The notes beneath the pieces were generated by a model, which was given only the letters and a program-made list of their open reading frames with translations, was not told where the DNA came from and searched no databases. This document shows, piece by piece, positions 32,165-39,165 of a stretch of 44,027 nt of DNA. Location: NCBI GenBank assembly GCA_036380715.1, contig DASVEF010000139.1, forward strand, positions 1 through 44,027, given 5' to 3'. The position numbers and the translations under genes were made by a program. Position 1 is the first letter of the stretch. Every line of letters starts with the position of its first letter. The stretch comes from UBA5704 sp036380715 (GTDB taxonomy: Bacteria > Acidobacteriota > Thermoanaerobaculia > Multivoradales > UBA5704).

Positions 32165-33397
32165 TCAGGAGCAGGCGCCCGCGCCCAGGGCGCTCGCCAG
32201 GGCCGCGCAGGCGTCGACCTGCACGGGGAAGCCCTGCGCCGGCGGGGCCGGCTTCGCGGACTTGCGGATCAGCTCCGCGATCTGGGCCGGGGTCAGCTTC
32301 GGGTTCTTCTCCAGGAGCAGCGCGGCGACCCCCGAGACCTGGGCGGCGGCCAGCGAGCTGCCCGAGAAGAAGTCGTAGGAGGAGTGGGGGACCGTGGTGA
32401 GGATATCGACCGCCGGCGCCCCCAGGCCGGACGGCGCCCGCGGCTTGCGCTCCGGCCGCGAGTCGTCCAGGCCGAAGACGCCGATCACCCCCTGGAGCGA
32501 AGCGGGGAAGCTGCGCGTGCCGTCCCCCGCGTCCGCCGCCACCACGGCGATGCCGCGCCCCAGGGCGGCGGCGATCAGGCGCGCGAGCAGGGGGTCGTGC
32601 GGGCCGGCGAGGCTGAAGTTGAGCACCTGCGCTCCCTGGAGGATCGCGAAGTCCACGGCCTTGGCGAGCGTGTAGCTGTCGCAGACCGCCTCCCGCGCTC
32701 CGGGCGTCTTCTGCCAGCAGGCCTTGAGCGCGAAGATCTCCGCCTGGGGCGCCACGCCGACGATGCCCACCTGGTTGTTGGTCGCGGCGGCGATCACGCC
32801 CGCCACCGCCGTGCCGTGGATGTCGCTGGTGAACGCCTGGCCGCCCCGGTCGACGAAGTTGCCGACCTTGACGACACGTCCCCGCAGGTCCGGATGGTCG
32901 ACGTCCACCCCCGTGTCGATCACCGCGACGCGCACCCCCTTGCCCGTGGCCAGGCGGTGCGCCTGCCGCAGGTGCAGGGTCTGCACGCTGTGCTGGAGGT
33001 GAGCGTAGGGGTCGTTGTAGCCGTTCTCGGCCAGCACGTCGAAAGTCGCGATCGTCTGGGCGGAGCCGACCCGGGGGTCCGAGACCAGCCGCCGGAGGAT
33101 GTCCTGGGCGGAGCGCCCGCGCGGGACCTCGAAGACGATGCAATGCTCGCCGATCGACCCCATGGTCCAGGCGAAGACCGTCCGCAGCCGGTAGGTCTGC
33201 TCCAGCTCGAAGATGGTCCGCGACCAGATGGCCGACGGCGCGGACCGCAGAGTGACCATGACCTGGGACGCTGCGGAGAGAGCGGCGGCGTCCCCCTCTG
33301 TCATGACGGATGTGGCCGGAGAGACCGGCCCGCCCGCGCAGCCCAGGAGGGAGGAGGCCAGGAGGATCGCCGTGGCCCCGCGGAGGGCAGGCCGCAT
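32165..33397 (-). CDS. Subtilisin-like S8 serine protease lipoprotein
   Basis: A 410-residue exported protease. The N-terminus is a lipoprotein signal (ALRGATAILLASSLLGC). Residues about 45-125 (VMVTLRSAPSAIWSRTIFELEQTYRLRT...HCIVFEVPRGRSAQDILRRLVSDPRVGSAQ) look like an I9-type propeptide. The catalytic domain holds VAVIDTGVDVDHPDLRG (Asp near 154), DIHGTAVAGVIAA (His near 191), an oxyanion-region FSLAG in place of the usual N-S-G/S-L, and FFSGSSLAAAQVSGVAALLLE (Ser near 343; GSS instead of the common GTS). Its ATG directly follows the TAG of the anti-sigma gene, so the two are coupled. The protease is probably produced with its sigma/anti-sigma pair. Confidence 0.85.
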   Translation of the reverse strand: MRPALRGATAILLASSLLGCAGGPVSPATSVMTEGDAAALSAASQVMVTLRSAPSAIWSRTIFELEQTYRLRTVFAWTMGSIGEHCIVFEVPRGRSAQDILRRLVSDPRVGSAQTIATFDVLAENGYNDPYAHLQHSVQTLHLRQAHRLATGKGVRVAVIDTGVDVDHPDLRGRVVKVGNFVDRGGQAFTSDIHGTAVAGVIAAATNNQVGIVGVAPQAEIFALKACWQKTPGAREAVCDSYTLAKAVDFAILQGAQVLNFSLAGPHDPLLARLIAAALGRGIAVVAADAGDGTRSFPASLQGVIGVFGLDDSRPERKPRAPSGLGAPAVDILTTVPHSSYDFFSGSSLAAAQVSGVAALLLEKNPKLTPAQIAELIRKSAKPAPPAQGFPVQVDACAALASALGAGACS

Positions 33398-34054
33398 CTA
33401 GCGTCCTCCCGCCACCGGCTCGGCGAGGCTCACGCCCTTCTGGGAGCGCAGGTGGGCGAGGACGCTCTCGATCGGGTCCGGCGACGCGGGGACCTCCACC
33501 GTGTAGACGCCGAAGGGGGAGGGGCCGCCGACTACCTGTCCGCGGACCTTCAGGAGCACCTCCCGGATCTCCTTTTCCGTGGTCCCTTCGGCGAAGACGA
33601 TGCGGAGGCGCGCCGCCGGCCCCGTCTCCGACTCCGGCGCCGGGGACGAGAGGGTCTGGAAGAGCGGCGCCGGCGCGGGCTCCGGCCGCCAGAGCAGAGC
33701 GCCAGCCAGCAGCAGGACCGCCGCGAGCTGGGCCGCCAGAGCGAAGCGCACCGCCCGCGGCGTGGCGGCGAACAGGGCGCGCAGGCCGCGCAGGACGTTC
33801 TCCTCCTCGTCGATGCGGGCCATCAGCCGGGCGAGCTGCGCAGGGTGCGGGGCCGGGGCGGCCTCCTCCTGCCGGCTCACCGCCTCGCCGATCCCGCGGC
33901 AGGCCGCGAGCTCCTCCTGGCAGCGGGAGCAGCGGGAGAGGTGCTCTTCGACCCTCCGCCGCTCGCTGTCCGGGAGCGTCCCGTTCACGTACCAGGGGAG
34001 CAGGTCCCACACTCTCTGATGCAGGCGCTCCCCGCGGCTCCAACCCTGTCTCAT
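33398..34054 (-). CDS. Zinc-finger anti-sigma factor with outer propeptide-like domain
   Basis: A 218-residue membrane protein. The cytosolic segment carries RRRVEEHLSRCSRCQEELA (H-x3-C-x2-C, His 38, Cys 42 and 45), the ZAS/zf-HC2 motif that binds an ECF sigma factor. One membrane helix (RFALAAQLAAVLLLAGALLW) lies near 112-132. The outer domain (about 155-215: ARLRIVFAEGTTEKEIREVLLKVRGQVVGGPSPFGVYTVEVPA...ESVLAHLRSQKGVSLAEPV) has the beta-alpha-beta layout of subtilase I9 propeptides and resembles the N-domain of the adjacent protease. GAGGGAG eight bases upstream selects the ATG at 34054 over the one at 34090. Binding of its own protease is inference. Confidence 0.75.
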   Translation of the reverse strand: MRQGWSRGERLHQRVWDLLPWYVNGTLPDSERRRVEEHLSRCSRCQEELAACRGIGEAVSRQEEAAPAPHPAQLARLMARIDEEENVLRGLRALFAATPRAVRFALAAQLAAVLLLAGALLWRPEPAPAPLFQTLSSPAPESETGPAARLRIVFAEGTTEKEIREVLLKVRGQVVGGPSPFGVYTVEVPASPDPIESVLAHLRSQKGVSLAEPVAGGR

Positions 34055-34079
34055 CTCTGGTTCTCCCTCACTCGGGGGC

Positions 34080-34649
34080 TCACCCCGCATGGTTCGAGAT
34101 TCCCATCCCCGGCAGCAGCTCCTTGAGGCGGCGCCGGGCGTGGAACATCCGCGTCTTCACGGTGTTCACCGGGCAGCCGAGGATCTCCGCGATCTCCTGA
34201 TAGGGCAGCCCGTAATAGTACGTCAGCTCGACCACCGCTCTCTGCTCGGCCGGCAAGGCGTCCAGGGCCCTGCCCAGAGTGGTCGCCAGCTCCCGGCGGG
34301 CCATCAGGCTCTCCGGCTCCTCGTAGTCGACCGGCTCGGGCGCCTCTTCCGGGTCTTCCGTCGCGGCCGCCCCCCGCCGCGCCATCGCCTTCATGGCCTT
34401 GTGGTAGGCGATGCCGAAAATCCAGGTGGAGGGGCGCGAGCGGCCGTCGAAACCCGCCGCGCCATTCCACACCGCGAGCATCACGTCGTTGAGCACCTCC
34501 TCGACCAGGTCCGCCCGCCGGGTGAGCTTGAGCAGGTACGCGAACAGCCGGCGGTAGTACTGGTGATAGAGAGCCTCGAACGCTTTGCGGTCCTTGCCCG
34601 CGATGCGCTTCAGGAGGCAGATCTCAGTGTCCAGAGCCATTGGAGCCAT
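34080..34649 (-). CDS. ECF-type RNA polymerase sigma factor (RpoE-like)
   Basis: A 189-residue sigma factor. Region 2 is about residues 20-90 (KAFEALYHQYYRRLFAYLLKLTRRADLVEEVLNDVMLAVWNGAAGFDGRSRPSTWIFGIAYHKAMKAM), and region 4 about 128-180 (ALDALPAEQRAVVELTYYYGLPYQEIAEILGCPVNTVKTRMFHARRRLKELL), a canonical recognition helix. It heads a three-gene operon with the anti-sigma factor and the subtilase. GAGG five bases before 34649 favours that ATG over the one at 34640. Divergent from the cupredoxin gene at 34755. Confidence 0.9.
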   Translation of the reverse strand: MAPMALDTEICLLKRIAGKDRKAFEALYHQYYRRLFAYLLKLTRRADLVEEVLNDVMLAVWNGAAGFDGRSRPSTWIFGIAYHKAMKAMARRGAAATEDPEEAPEPVDYEEPESLMARRELATTLGRALDALPAEQRAVVELTYYYGLPYQEIAEILGCPVNTVKTRMFHARRRLKELLPGMGISNHAG

Positions 34650-34675
34650 GCGAGCCTCGCATCCAGTATGTCCCG

Positions 34676-34694
34676 GAACCGGGCCGATCGGTTC
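34676..34694. promoter_or_regulatory. Inverted repeat in the divergent sigma/cupredoxin promoter region
   Basis: GAACCG (34676-34681), seven bases, CGGTTC (34689-34694), with a further GAACC nearby at 34700. GGAAC is the core of many ECF -35 elements, and it occurs here in both orientations, so the repeat may be back-to-back ECF promoters or an operator. No matched -10 was identified with confidence. Confidence 0.3.
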
Positions 34695-34754
34695 AATCAG
34701 AACCTTTTTCGCAAACCCGGGGACACACGGGAGGACTGCAAAGGAGGTAATCTC

Positions 34755-35183
34755 ATGAAGCGGACTCGTTCATTCGCAGGCTTGCTGGGATTGGCGCTGG
34801 CGGCCTCGCTGGCTGTCTACTCCTGTGGCGGGGGCGGTGGAGGAGGATCGTCGCCCACCGCTCCGCCGCCGGCGGGGAATCCCCAGGTGGTCACCGTCCA
34901 GGTGCGCGACTTCAATTACGAGCCGAGCACGGTCACCGTTCAGCCGGGCGACACCGTTCGGTGGGTGTTCAGCGGCTCTGACACGAACCATACGGTCACC
35001 GCGCGGAATGGCGCGTTCAACAGCGGCGCGGTCTTCACCAGCCAGGGTGCCACGTTCGAGCGCCAGTTCGGCTCTCGGGGCACTTTCGAGTACTCCTGCC
35101 AGGCCCATAGCGAGTGCTGCCGGATGCGAGGGTCCGTGCGTGTCGGTAGCGACGCGCCGCCGCCGAGCCCGGGCTATGAATAA
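34755..35183 (+). CDS. Cupredoxin-domain lipoprotein (plastocyanin-like)
   Basis: A 142-residue protein with a lipoprotein signal (MKRTRSFAGLLGLALAASLAVYSC) and a Gly/Pro-rich linker. The cupredoxin domain (about 42-132) reads VVTVQVRDFNYEPSTVTVQPGDTVRWVF...NHTVTA...GTFEYSCQAHSECCRMRGSVRV. Type-1 copper ligands are in place: His 79 and Cys 115-x2-His 118, with Met 124 as axial ligand. Two extra adjacent cysteines lie between the copper His and Met. AAGGAGG seven bases upstream sets the start. It probably carries single electrons or copper at the envelope. It is the first gene of the copper/heme locus. Confidence 0.85.
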   Translation: MKRTRSFAGLLGLALAASLAVYSCGGGGGGGSSPTAPPPAGNPQVVTVQVRDFNYEPSTVTVQPGDTVRWVFSGSDTNHTVTARNGAFNSGAVFTSQGATFERQFGSRGTFEYSCQAHSECCRMRGSVRVGSDAPPPSPGYE

Positions 35184-35209
35184 GGAATGACCTTCGGAGG
35201 AGACTGCGA

Positions 35210-36562
35210 ATGCTTCAGCGCCGTACCCTGTCCCTCGTCCTTGTGCTCCTTGGCTTTCTGCTCCTGCCCTCCGTCTCCGGAGCGGCGGACGTGACCGTCG
35301 AGCTCGGGGCCAGCGCTTTCATCCCCAGCAGCGTGACCATCAATGTCGGCGACACCGTCACCTGGATCAACGACACCGGCATCGAGCACACCGTCACGGC
35401 CAACAACGGCAGCTTCAACAGCGGTCCGCCCGACGACAGCTTCACCTTCTCTCACACCTTCGACACGGCGGGCACGTTCGGCTACCACTGCCAGCCGCAC
35501 CAGCTTCTCGGCATGGTCGGACAGGTGATCGTGGAGGACACGGGCGGGGGAGGCGACGATCCTGGAACGATCCGCTTCAGCCAGGCCAACTACTCGGTCA
35601 ACGAGGGGGCCGGCACCGCCACCATCACGGTCAGCCGCACCGGCGGCGACGACGGCGCCGTCTCGGCCACCTGGTCGGCGACCGCGGGCACGGCGGTGAT
35701 CCCCTCCGATTTCGCAGGGGGCTCCGGCATCCTGAGCTGGGCCGACGGCGACGACTCGAACAAGACGTTCACGGTGCAGATCGCCAATGACTCGGCCAAC
35801 GAGCCGAACGAGACCGTGGCCCTCCGGCTGACCAACCCCACGGGGGGCGCCACGCTGGACACCCAGCTCAGGAACGCCACGCTGACCATCCTGGACAACG
35901 ACTCCGCGCCCGGCGGCGCGCCCGCGGCGCCCACCAACCTGGTGGCGGTGCCCCACTCGACCACCGAGATCATGCTGACCTGGACCGACGCGTCGAACAA
36001 CGAGACCGGCTTCCGGATCGAGCGGAGGACCTTCAACGGCACCTTCGAGGAGATCGACACCGTGCCGGCGAACACCACGGGCCTCCACGTCAGCGGGCTC
36101 GATCCGGGCACCTTCTACCTCTTCCGGGTGCGCGCCCAGAACGGCTCCGCGGCCTCCCCCTTCTCGAACCTGGCGTTCGCCGCCACCAACGCCGCGGTCG
36201 CGCCCTGCGTGGCTTCGGACACGGTCCTGTGCGTGAACAACAACCGGTTCAAGGTCCAGGTGCTCTGGCAGACCCCGGCCGTGGGATCGGGCAGCGGCCA
36301 CGCGGTGCCGGTGCCGTCCGCGCCGGACTCCGGGCTCTTCTACTTCTTCGACGCCGCCAACATCGAGATGCTGATCAAGGTGCTCAACGCCTGCTCCGGC
36401 ACCCGTCCCCGCTACTGGGTCTTCTATGCCGCGACGACCAACGTGGAGCTCGCGGTGACCGTCACGGACACTCAGACCGGGCAGGTCAAGGCCTACTACA
36501 ACCCGCAGGGCACTCCGGCGCCCCCGGTGCAGGACACGAATGCGTTCGCGACCTGCCCTTGA
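35210..36562 (+). CDS. Secreted cupredoxin / Calx-beta / FnIII multidomain protein
   Basis: A 450-residue exported protein with signal peptide (MLQRRTLSLVLVLLGFLLLPSVSGA). Domain order: cupredoxin about 27-110 (VTVELGASAFIPSSVTINVGDTVTWIN; His 60, Cys 94, His 97, Met 102, a complete type-1 site); Calx-beta about 120-230 (RFSQANYSVNEGAGTATITVSRTGG...NDSANEPNETVALRL); fibronectin type III about 238-325 (APTNLVAVPHSTTEIMLTWTDASNNETGFRIER); and a C-terminal domain (VLCVNNNRFKVQVLWQTP...DSGLFYFFDAANIEMLIKVLNAC...YWVFYAATTNVELAVTVTDTQTG) that recurs in Acidobacteriota surface proteins. It may anchor a copper site on the cell surface. Confidence 0.85.
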   Translation: MLQRRTLSLVLVLLGFLLLPSVSGAADVTVELGASAFIPSSVTINVGDTVTWINDTGIEHTVTANNGSFNSGPPDDSFTFSHTFDTAGTFGYHCQPHQLLGMVGQVIVEDTGGGGDDPGTIRFSQANYSVNEGAGTATITVSRTGGDDGAVSATWSATAGTAVIPSDFAGGSGILSWADGDDSNKTFTVQIANDSANEPNETVALRLTNPTGGATLDTQLRNATLTILDNDSAPGGAPAAPTNLVAVPHSTTEIMLTWTDASNNETGFRIERRTFNGTFEEIDTVPANTTGLHVSGLDPGTFYLFRVRAQNGSAASPFSNLAFAATNAAVAPCVASDTVLCVNNNRFKVQVLWQTPAVGSGSGHAVPVPSAPDSGLFYFFDAANIEMLIKVLNACSGTRPRYWVFYAATTNVELAVTVTDTQTGQVKAYYNPQGTPAPPVQDTNAFATCP

Positions 36563-36986
36563 GCGCTGTGGAAGGGCGGGGGCCGCGGCCCTCGCCCTTC
36601 TCCTCCTCGCCGGCTGCGGCACGGTGAAGTCGCCGACCGAGCCCGAGGAGACCGAGGACGGCGCGGCCTTCACTTTCTCGCGCGTGCAGGCGGAGATCTT
36701 CACTCCCAACTGCGCCTTGGCGGGCTGCCACGACGCCGCCACGGCCACCGAAGGCTTGATCCTGGAGGCCGGCCGGAGCTACGGCCTGATCGTCAACCAC
36801 AGCGCGACGCAGAGCTCGCTCGACCGGATCGAGCCTGGCGACCCGGAGCGCAGCTATCTCATCAAGAAGCTGCGCGGCGATCCCGACATCACCGGCAGCC
36901 GGATGCCCTTCGACCGGCCTGGCTCCCTGCCCCCCGAGCAGATGGCGGGGATCATCGGCTGGGTCCGGGCGGGAGCGCCGCCATGA
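36540..36986 (+). CDS. Cytochrome c-like lipoprotein with CX4CH motif
   Basis: A 148-residue lipoprotein (lipobox LLLLAGC). The mature part carries IFTPNCALAGCHDAATATEGLILEAG, in which C58-x4-C63-H64 is a stretched variant of the heme c site, then GDPERSYLIKKLRG...GSRMPFDRPGSLPPEQMAGIIGWVRAGAPP, the C-terminal pattern of small cytochrome-c-like domains with a possible Met ligand in RMPFD. CX4CH sites are known in a few c-type cytochromes, but heme attachment is not proven here. The ATG overlaps the previous gene by 23 bases; no later in-frame start gives a signal sequence. Role in envelope electron transfer beside two cupredoxins is inferred. Confidence 0.68.
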   Translation: MRSRPALERCGRAGAAALALLLLAGCGTVKSPTEPEETEDGAAFTFSRVQAEIFTPNCALAGCHDAATATEGLILEAGRSYGLIVNHSATQSSLDRIEPGDPERSYLIKKLRGDPDITGSRMPFDRPGSLPPEQMAGIIGWVRAGAPP

Positions 36987-36987
36987 G

Positions 36988-37094
36988 CCCTCACCCCCTG
37001 ACCCCCTCTCCCGTCACCGGGAGAGGGGGAAATTCGCAGTGTCCAGGTGGTGGCGCCCCTCTCCCGGTGACGGGAGAGGGGATGGGGGTGAGGG
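36988..37094. repeat. GC-rich palindromic element, complete two-arm copy
   Basis: Outer arms CCCTCACCCCC and GGGGGTGAGGG; inner stems CCCCCTCTCCCGTCAC/CGGGAGAGGGGG and CCCCTCTCCCGGTGAC/GGGAGAGGGG. It starts two bases after the stop of the cytochrome-like gene and ends 17 bases before the next start codon, so it interrupts the operon spacing. Confidence 0.87.
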
Positions 37095-37111
37095 TCCGCC
37101 GGAGTCGACCT

Positions 37112-37918
37112 ATGCTCAAGACAGCCGCCTTCCTCGCCATCCTCCTCTCCGCGGGCAGCCTCTCCGCCCAGGAGGCCGCGGCGCCGGACCCCTATCAGCC
37201 TGTCCGCCGCGATCCGCTCGGCACGCGGCTGATCAACATGCCGACCCCGTTCACGGTACGGGCGCGGACGCTGGAGGTGCTGTTCACCCATCGCTTCCAG
37301 CAGCCGGTGGACGAGGGGGACTCCTCCAACCTCTGGGGGCTGGACAGCGGCGCCGACATCGGCCTCGGCCTGGCCCTGGGGATCACGCCGCACTTCGATG
37401 TCTCCCTGCTCCGCTCGTCCTTCCAGGAGGACTTCGAGCTGGCCGGCAAGTTCCTGGTCCTGGAGCAGGCGCCGCGCGTCCCGCTGTCGCTCGCCCTCCG
37501 AGCCGGAGTCAACCGCCTGGAGCGCGAAGGGGTGGAGGACCCCACCCGGCCGTTCGCGCAGCTCGTCCTCTCCCGCCGCCTCTCCCCGGGGATCCATCTC
37601 CTGCTCTCGCCGTCGTGGACGGGCGACACGCCCCGCCTGCGCGACGCCTTCAACGTCCCCGTGGGGCTCACGTTCGCCCTGCCCGGCGACCGGCTGATCG
37701 AGATCGAGGTCGTCCCCGAGAACGGCGACCTCGACGAGAGCGAGACCGCCTGGCACGTGGCCTTCTCCAAAGAGGTCGGCGGCCACATCTTCGAGGTCCT
37801 GCTGGGCAACTCGCGCGCCATCACGGTCGACCAGTACCTGGGCGGCGACTTCGCCGGCGGCTTCGAGGCCGGGGACGTGCGCCTCGGCTTCAACCTGATT
37901 CGCGACTTCGACTTCTGA
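37112..37918 (+). CDS. DUF5777-type outer-membrane beta-barrel protein
   Basis: A 268-residue protein with a signal peptide (MLKTAAFLAILLSAGSLSAQ). The body is alternating beta-strands typical of the DUF5777 family: INMPTPFTVRARTLEVLFTHRFQQPV at the start, LDSGADIGLGLALGITPHFDVSLLRSS, VPLSLALRAGVN, RRLSPGIHLLLSPSW, and a final strand VRLGFNLIRDFDF ending in Phe, as outer-membrane barrels do. The start at 37112 was chosen for the signal peptide; the frame is open back to 36983 only through the palindromic repeat. DUF5777 genes commonly neighbour cytochrome-like and YceI genes in Bacteroidota and Acidobacteriota. It may provide an outer-membrane passage or anchor for the locus. Confidence 0.75.
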   Translation: MLKTAAFLAILLSAGSLSAQEAAAPDPYQPVRRDPLGTRLINMPTPFTVRARTLEVLFTHRFQQPVDEGDSSNLWGLDSGADIGLGLALGITPHFDVSLLRSSFQEDFELAGKFLVLEQAPRVPLSLALRAGVNRLEREGVEDPTRPFAQLVLSRRLSPGIHLLLSPSWTGDTPRLRDAFNVPVGLTFALPGDRLIEIEVVPENGDLDESETAWHVAFSKEVGGHIFEVLLGNSRAITVDQYLGGDFAGGFEAGDVRLGFNLIRDFDF

Positions 37919-37929
37919 GAGGTATCTCC

Positions 37930-38421
37930 ATGAGCCGTTCGACCCTCGTCCGCTGCCTGGCCCTCCTGGGAACCGTCCTCCTCGCCGCCTGCGCCGCCTA
38001 CCAGGCCCAGCACTCCGGCGGCGGGAACGCCCCCGCCGGTCACGACCACGCCGTCCACGCCCCCTCGGCCGAGTTCAACGAGCTGCCCGGCGACGAACAG
38101 ATCGCGCGGGTGCGCGGCGAGGCCGGGGAGGCCAAGCGCCGTCTGGCAGCCCAGGGCAAATACGCCTGTTGCGTCCGCCCCGCCTGCAACCAGTGCCTCC
38201 ACAAGTACGGCGAATGCCACTGCCGCGAAGTGGCCCAGAAGCAGGGTCCCTGCTGCGGCGAGTGCACCGAGGCCTGGCTGGAAGGGCGCGGCGCCATCGA
38301 AGGAGTGACCGCCTGGGAGCTGCTGGAGCGCAAGAAGGCCATGCTGGACGAGGCGCATCCCGAGCCGGTCACCGGGGAGGAGCCCGAAGCGGAGAAGCCG
38401 CCTCACCACCATCACCACTAG
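37930..38421 (+). CDS. Cys-rich lipoprotein with natural C-terminal polyhistidine
   Basis: A 163-residue lipoprotein (MSRSTLVRCLALLGTVLLAAC). After a His-containing linker (GHDHAVHAP) comes a cysteine cluster, YACCVRPACNQCLHKYGECHCREVAQKQGPCCGECTEAW (nine Cys plus two His, near residues 78-116), then a helix and a tail ending PPHHHHH. The Cys spacing resembles an uncharacterised family of envelope proteins with CC-x4-C-x2-C...C-x-C...C-x2-C. Such a cluster plus five terminal histidines should bind transition metals; copper is suggested by the neighbouring cupredoxins. It starts 11 bases after the DUF5777 gene, so it is the last gene of that operon. Confidence 0.75.
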   Translation: MSRSTLVRCLALLGTVLLAACAAYQAQHSGGGNAPAGHDHAVHAPSAEFNELPGDEQIARVRGEAGEAKRRLAAQGKYACCVRPACNQCLHKYGECHCREVAQKQGPCCGECTEAWLEGRGAIEGVTAWELLERKKAMLDEAHPEPVTGEEPEAEKPPHHHHH

Positions 38422-38449
38422 GCACGGCTTTCGCAATCATCCCCGGGGC

Positions 38450-39154
38450 GTGGATAGGTCTACGCTTCGAGTACTTTCATACAACATCCACGGACAGGTC
38501 CATCTGTTCGACCGCCGGTACCTGGAGCGCATCGCCCGGGTGATCAATGACTTGAAGCCGGACGTGGTGGGGCTCCAAGAGGTCCACCGCGGCGGCTGGA
38601 AAGCGCGCTACGAGGACCAGGCCGAGATCCTGGGCAGCCTCACCGGCATGACCGTGGCCTTCGGCCCCAGCATAGAGGGGCGCCATGGCGCGTTCGGCAA
38701 CGCCGTGCTCACGGCCGGCGAGCTCGATGCCCATGAGGTGATCCCTCTGCCCGCTCCCGGCGAGCCACGGACCCTGCTCCGGTCACGCCTGCGCCTGAAG
38801 AGCTTCGCTCTCGACTTCTACGTCACCCATCTCGCCGCCTGGGGGCGGTGGGGGAAGGGAGCGCGGAGCCTCCAGGCTCTCACGCTGGTCGAGAGGCTCC
38901 ACCGGCACGACGGTCCTTTCATCCTGGTCGGCGACCTCAACGCCGTGCCGACCGCGCCGGAGCTGCGGCCGCTGATCTCGGCCGAGATCTTCCGGATGTG
39001 CGGCGACGATCTCATCTGTACCCATCGGTTCATGCGTCAGCGGATCGACTACATCTTCGCCGATCCGGGCTGGACGACCACTTCGTCTCAGGTCATCGAG
39101 AGAGGGCCGTCCGACCACTGGCCCGTGCTCGTCGAGCTGCAGCGCAGCTCGTAG
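38450..39154 (+). CDS. Endonuclease/exonuclease/phosphatase family protein, YbhP-like
   Basis: A 234-residue metal-dependent phosphoesterase starting at GTG. The fold signatures are complete: LRVLSYNIHG (Asn), DVVGLQEVH (Glu), FYVTHLAAWG, LVGDLNAVPTAPEL (Asp/Asn), RIDYIFAD and GPSDHWPVLVEL (Asp-His). No signal peptide is seen. It precedes a phospholipase-D-type gene by 11 bases, the same order as ybhP followed by clsB in E. coli, so a role in phospholipid metabolism is the contextual reading rather than DNA cleavage. The exact substrate is unknown. Confidence 0.82.
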   Translation: MDRSTLRVLSYNIHGQVHLFDRRYLERIARVINDLKPDVVGLQEVHRGGWKARYEDQAEILGSLTGMTVAFGPSIEGRHGAFGNAVLTAGELDAHEVIPLPAPGEPRTLLRSRLRLKSFALDFYVTHLAAWGRWGKGARSLQALTLVERLHRHDGPFILVGDLNAVPTAPELRPLISAEIFRMCGDDLICTHRFMRQRIDYIFADPGWTTTSSQVIERGPSDHWPVLVELQRSS

Positions 39155-39165
39155 GAGGACATCTC

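Noticed and set aside
36983..37111. Extension of the DUF5777 gene to the ATG at 36983
   Set aside because: The added 43 codons are entirely the palindromic element and would bury the signal peptide.
38400..38421. Polyhistidine end as vector contamination
   Set aside because: It continues directly into native downstream genes, has mixed CAC/CAT codons, and no cloning linker is present.
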